IMG/VR virus record: IMGVR_UViG_3300033144_000046
Coordinates: 1 to 27,951 of that record
Strand: one strand, 5' to 3'
Origin: a virus
DNA length: 27,951 nt
Every line of letters begins with the position of its first letter. Position 1 is the stretch's first letter. Below are positions 24,529-27,951 of this stretch, piece by piece. The notes beneath the pieces were generated by a model, which saw nothing but the letters and a program-made list of their open reading frames with translations, was not told the origin of the DNA and made no database searches. The position numbers were made by a program, and so were the translations under genes.

Positions 24529-27500
24529 ATGGAGAACAAATTATTTGAAGAACTATATAGTTATTTCTCAGACGAAGGACTTACAGACCTTGCAGCTGAG
24601 GAATTTTTTAATGCTTATAAAGATATAGAAAGCCCGCAGTATAGCGAGCTTTATCAATATCTTTTTGATGAAGGCATGACCGACCTTTCTAAAGAAGAGT
24701 TCAACGAAAAATACTTTACAGAACAAGTCGTTGAAAAAAAAAATCCCGACCTTACTCCTGTCGTACCTGGTGGGCCTGGTTCACCAGACGCTCCATCAAA
24801 TTTCACGCCAGAGGAGGAAGATACGGAATCTCCTACCACACCCCAAGTAACACCACCTTCATCGGATATTGGAGAAGAAGAAATAATTGAAGAAGAGCCT
24901 GAAGAAGAAACTGTAACTTATACCGCATCACTAGGCGGTGATGGTACACCTGAAACCGAAGATCAGAATATTGTAAGAACAACTGATGTAACGCCTGGAC
25001 TAAACCCTCAAGGAGAAAAAATAACTGCAATAGAAGAGCTTTTTGGCTACAATGGCTTCACAGATTTCTTTGGTGACATGTATAGAGGAGTAGAAGTGGG
25101 AGCTGCGCAAGCAGACGCTGTAGACGAATACATGGCTTTAGCACTATCCAACCCTAACAATATAAGCGATGAAGATGTCGCTGATTATTTAGAAGCTCTA
25201 GAACGTTTAGAAAGTCAGCCTGAGTCTAAAGAAATGGAGGAGTTTAGAAAAGTCTCTGCAGCTAACGGTGGTGGATTTATGGGTATGATGGTTGGTTTAA
25301 TGCAGAATTTTTCTATAGCACCAGCTGTTATGTTGCAGTCGCTTAGAAGCATGTTAAATGCTTACTCACTAGCTACAGGGGGAGCAAGTGCAGTGGTAGT
25401 AGGAAAAGCTTCAGCCGCAGCCAGCGCAGGTTTAGCCGCAGCAGCTAGTTCATTTACAGGGCCAGGTGCGGCAATCGCAGGTACTTTAGCTGGTTTGATA
25501 GGAGGAACTACAGGAGCTATCGGAGGATTTATTGGGGGAGCAACAACTGCCTTAGAAGGAGCATTATCTTTTGGCGAATTTTTTAAAGAAGAAATAGAAA
25601 AACAAGACCTACCTGTAAATGAAAGGGGTGTTAAAACTATTTTACAAGACCCTGAAGCTATGGCTCGTATAAGAAACAGAGCTTTGTCTAGAGGTTTTAC
25701 TATTGGTACAGTGGAGGCTTTAACTTTTGGATTATCAAAAGGTGCAGTAACAGGAGGTGCAGTAACAGGCATAGCAAAAGTAGGAACAGAAGGGGTTAAG
25801 AAAGGTATATTGGCTGGAACTATGAAAGGGACTAGGGCTATTCAAGCTAGTAATATTTCGGCTGCAGCTGCAGCTTACGCTATAGAAGCAGGAGGAGGTT
25901 CGTTAGGTGAAGTATTAGGTAGAGTAGCGGCAGACCAAGAGATGGATGAAATAGATATATTTCTAGAAGGTATTGCTGGAACATCTACAGCACCAATATC
26001 TTTAGCCTCTGGTTTAATGAAAGTTCCTAAATATAAGATTAATGGAAAGCCTGCGACTCAAGCAGACGTAGATGCTTTACTTAAAAAAGTAGAAGACGGA
26101 GGAATGACTATGGAAGAATTAGCTTCTCCTGAGTTAAACATTGAGGTTTTTAACGACCCTGTTAGAAAAAAAATTATTACCGATGCTAAGTCATATGCTA
26201 AATTAGGATTAGAGTTAGACCCTAACATTACAGAGTTTGCTGATAAAAAATTAGCAATAGATTTAGAGTACAAGAAAAGAGCAATTAAAAATCCAGATTT
26301 AGAAACATCAAAAGAAACTATTAAAAAAATTGATAAAGTATTAAAAGCTATATCTAATAAATACAACGGAACGCTAGATGCGGAAGCAAAAGCAGAATTA
26401 ATAAAAGAAGGTGTGGAAAGTCCCACCCAAGAACAAATAACAGAAAGAGCCAATGCCATTTTTAAGCGAATCACAGAGACGGTGGATGTACAAAAACTTA
26501 CCACGGGTCGCAGCAAAGTGGGAAAAAGAGACGAATCCGAACAAGAAACTACCGAACAAAGTCAGGAAGAAGCCGAAGTTGCAGCTACCGAGACAGAGAA
26601 GACGGAAGTAACAGACCAAGATGCTATAGACGCATTGAACGAGGAGGGTATCACAGATCCTACAGACAAACAAGTAGCCGACAAGAAACAATCTTTACAA
26701 GTAGAGGTTGATAAACTAGAAGAGCAAAAAGAACCAGCCATGCAGCGTAATGAGTCTACAGAAACTGAGACCACTACTAAGGATGGTTCTAAAATTAAAG
26801 TTGCAGTAGAAAAGGTTATGGATAATTTATTTAATTATCAAGGAAAACCTATAACAAATAAAGTAGCAAGAGTAGCCTACAACAAAACAGTTAATATAGC
26901 AAAAAGAGCAGCTAAAGCAGCAAAAAGGATACTTCCTAAAACTAAAATAGTTTTAGTTGAAGACCCTGATACTTTTACACTACTTACAGGTAAACCAGAT
27001 GCTGCAGGTGAATATTCCGTAGCTGACAATACAATATATATTAACACCTCAAAAGCTACTACAGCCACTATAGCTCACGAAATAGGGCATGCTGCATTCA
27101 TTCAGGCTCTTAAAAAAAGTGAAAAAAATATTACTGCGGTAACAACCAGAATGTTTGAGTCTTTAAAAAACTCTAAAGCTTTAAATAACATTAGAGTAAC
27201 TTATACAGACACTAGAACAGGTAAAAAAGTTAAAGAAACCTTAGAAGATTATTTAAATAAGTTTGCTGAACAATACGAGTCTAATTTACAAAACGAAGAA
27301 AAATTAATGGAGGCTATAGGATTTTTAGCTGGTAACTTTTCAAGGTTAGATATAAAAGAACAAGGCACTATAAGAAAGTTTGTAAATAAAATTCTTAAGG
27401 CTTTAAAATTAGATAGATTTGTTAGTGAAGTAACTAAAACAGATAGGCAGATTGTGCAATTCATGAATGCTATTGCAGGAAAAGTTGCATCAGGTACTGA

Positions 27501-27951
27501 ACTAACCACAGAAGACTTGTCTATGTCTATATTGCAAGAAATAGAACAAGAGGTGGCGGCTGAAGAAGCAGCTGCACCTAAAAAGAAAGCGCCTAAGAAG
27601 AAAGCACCTAAAAAGAAAGCGCCTAAGAAGAAAGCACCATCTAAAAAAACTCCGAAGGCTGAACCAAAATCTAAAGCTACTAAGAAATCAACAGTAAAAG
27701 GCCAACAAGAAGAAGAGGCTGTTGTTGAAGATGCAACGCAAACTGAATTACAATTTGACCAGGAATTATCTGAAACAGGTACTGCAGCAGTTGGAAGCCC
27801 AACAGAACTAGCAAGTCCACAACAAGAGCTTGATAATCAAATAAACGAAATAGAGGCTGAAAGAGACGGATCAGTTGAAGATTTACAAGTTGAAATAAAT
27901 AATGTAAAAGAACAACTAAAGGTTGATTTAAAAAAGAAAGGTTTAAGTAAA
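24529..27951 (+). CDS. giant internal virion protein with HEIGH metallopeptidase motif (3' partial)
   Basis: Open for 1141 codons and running off the right edge. ATG at 24529 follows the previous stop by 5 bases. Order: two 23-residue repeats (8-30 and 40-62; ELYxYxxDEGxTDL); a Pro/Glu/Thr linker (about 64-130); a hydrophobic Gly/Ala region (about 247-345, e.g. AGTLAGLIGGTTGAIGGFIG) that could cross or perforate a membrane; further Ala/Gly helices (to about 490); a charged linker (about 630-760); and a zincin-type region with IAHEIGHAAF (H850, E851, H854), the third ligand perhaps E928 in LMEAIGF. KFVNKILKALKL and FMNAIAGKVASGTEL follow, patterns I recall from large phage polyvalent proteins. 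Four PKKKA repeats (1017-1036) and an acidic coiled-coil end complete it. By position it corresponds to T7 gp16 (1318). Probably ejected with DNA; protease activity is inferred from the motif. Confidence 0.72.
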   Translation, partial: MENKLFEELYSYFSDEGLTDLAAEEFFNAYKDIESPQYSELYQYLFDEGMTDLSKEEFNEKYFTEQVVEKKNPDLTPVVPGGPGSPDAPSNFTPEEEDTESPTTPQVTPPSSDIGEEEIIEEEPEEETVTYTASLGGDGTPETEDQNIVRTTDVTPGLNPQGEKITAIEELFGYNGFTDFFGDMYRGVEVGAAQADAVDEYMALALSNPNNISDEDVADYLEALERLESQPESKEMEEFRKVSAANGGGFMGMMVGLMQNFSIAPAVMLQSLRSMLNAYSLATGGASAVVVGKASAAASAGLAAAASSFTGPGAAIAGTLAGLIGGTTGAIGGFIGGATTALEGALSFGEFFKEEIEKQDLPVNERGVKTILQDPEAMARIRNRALSRGFTIGTVEALTFGLSKGAVTGGAVTGIAKVGTEGVKKGILAGTMKGTRAIQASNISAAAAAYAIEAGGGSLGEVLGRVAADQEMDEIDIFLEGIAGTSTAPISLASGLMKVPKYKINGKPATQADVDALLKKVEDGGMTMEELASPELNIEVFNDPVRKKIITDAKSYAKLGLELDPNITEFADKKLAIDLEYKKRAIKNPDLETSKETIKKIDKVLKAISNKYNGTLDAEAKAELIKEGVESPTQEQITERANAIFKRITETVDVQKLTTGRSKVGKRDESEQETTEQSQEEAEVAATETEKTEVTDQDAIDALNEEGITDPTDKQVADKKQSLQVEVDKLEEQKEPAMQRNESTETETTTKDGSKIKVAVEKVMDNLFNYQGKPITNKVARVAYNKTVNIAKRAAKAAKRILPKTKIVLVEDPDTFTLLTGKPDAAGEYSVADNTIYINTSKATTATIAHEIGHAAFIQALKKSEKNITAVTTRMFESLKNSKALNNIRVTYTDTRTGKKVKETLEDYLNKFAEQYESNLQNEEKLMEAIGFLAGNFSRLDIKEQGTIRKFVNKILKALKLDRFVSEVTKTDRQIVQFMNAIAGKVASGTELTTEDLSMSILQEIEQEVAAEEAAAPKKKAPKKKAPKKKAPKKKAPSKKTPKAEPKSKATKKSTVKGQQEEEAVVEDATQTELQFDQELSETGTAAVGSPTELASPQQELDNQINEIEAERDGSVEDLQVEINNVKEQLKVDLKKKGLSK
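27577..27636 (+). repeat. four tandem 15-base units encoding PKKKA
   Basis: Two exact copies of a 30-base unit, each made of two 15-mers (CCTAAAAAGAAAGCG and CCTAAGAAGAAAGCA), encode PKKKA four times. The alternating synonymous codons show the last step was duplication of a 30-base block. Flanking codons (CCA TCT AAA AAA ACT CCG AAG) extend the same lysine/proline composition. Confidence 0.95.

Noticed and set aside
24734-24743. Ten-A run as a site of frameshifting or sequencing error in the giant gene
   Set aside because: The same frame stays open for over 1000 codons downstream with coherent domains, so no shift is needed.
1274-27509. Reverse-strand open frames of 60-150 codons, for example near 1274-1573, 25362-25772 and 26058-26516
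   Set aside because: Each lies opposite a better forward gene, is hydrophobic, Ser- or Pro-rich as expected from antisense of coding DNA, and lacks promoter context. No reverse gene is supported.
1-27951. tRNA, rRNA, CRISPR array, insertion sequence, integrase or attachment site
   Set aside because: None seen. The intergenic DNA totals only about 400 bases and is accounted for by promoter-like boxes, two hairpins and AT-rich leaders.

Overview
This window is part of a tailed-phage genome, not host chromosome. All 22 coding regions lie on the + strand, nearly end to end, and no gap reaches 100 bases. It is AT-rich, and no clear Shine-Dalgarno motif precedes the genes I inspected. Four of the longer gaps hold a TAnnTTTG box, the -7 element known from Bacteroidota, so the host is probably a Bacteroidota bacterium (perhaps a flavobacterium; inference). 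The major capsid protein, portal and tail proteins resemble, from memory, those of crAss-like phages (Crassvirales), i.e. short-tailed phages. I could run no search, so this placement is provisional. The standard genetic code reads cleanly throughout.

Layout. (1) 1-3684: small virion or accessory genes: a beta-rich fibre-like protein, a methyltransferase resembling guanidinoacetate/arginine-guanidino methyltransferases, a DNRLRE-like fibre protein, a small coiled-coil protein, a probable head-fibre protein, two uncharacterised small proteins and a possible GroES-like co-chaperonin. (2) 3662-9494: packaging and procapsid: large terminase, portal, scaffold. (3) 9520-12162: major capsid protein and two uncharacterised head-region proteins. 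(4) 12247-21087: tail: two ring/adaptor proteins, a 1713-residue muzzle or nozzle protein and two further tail proteins. (5) 21109-27951: a GNAT-like protein and three predicted internal (ejection) proteins. The last has a zinc-protease HEIGH motif and a lysine-rich histone-H1-like tract, and runs off the right edge.

Transcription appears punctuated by module. TAnnTTTG boxes stand before the 90-aa gene (1828), the scaffold (8388), the first ring protein (12247) and the GNAT-like gene (21109), with a one-mismatch copy before the 108-aa gene (11836). Hairpin terminators follow the capsid gene (about 10976-11010) and the 108-aa gene (12185-12217). Scaffold plus capsid, the 108-aa protein, the tail and the ejection proteins would then be separately expressed units.

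The genes together make a virion. Scaffold and capsid protein build the procapsid around the portal, terminase fills it, ring proteins and muzzle form the short tail, and the last four proteins probably travel inside the head and are ejected at infection. No integrase, repressor, tRNA, rRNA, CRISPR array, transposon or replication gene was seen, so nothing here bears on lifestyle.
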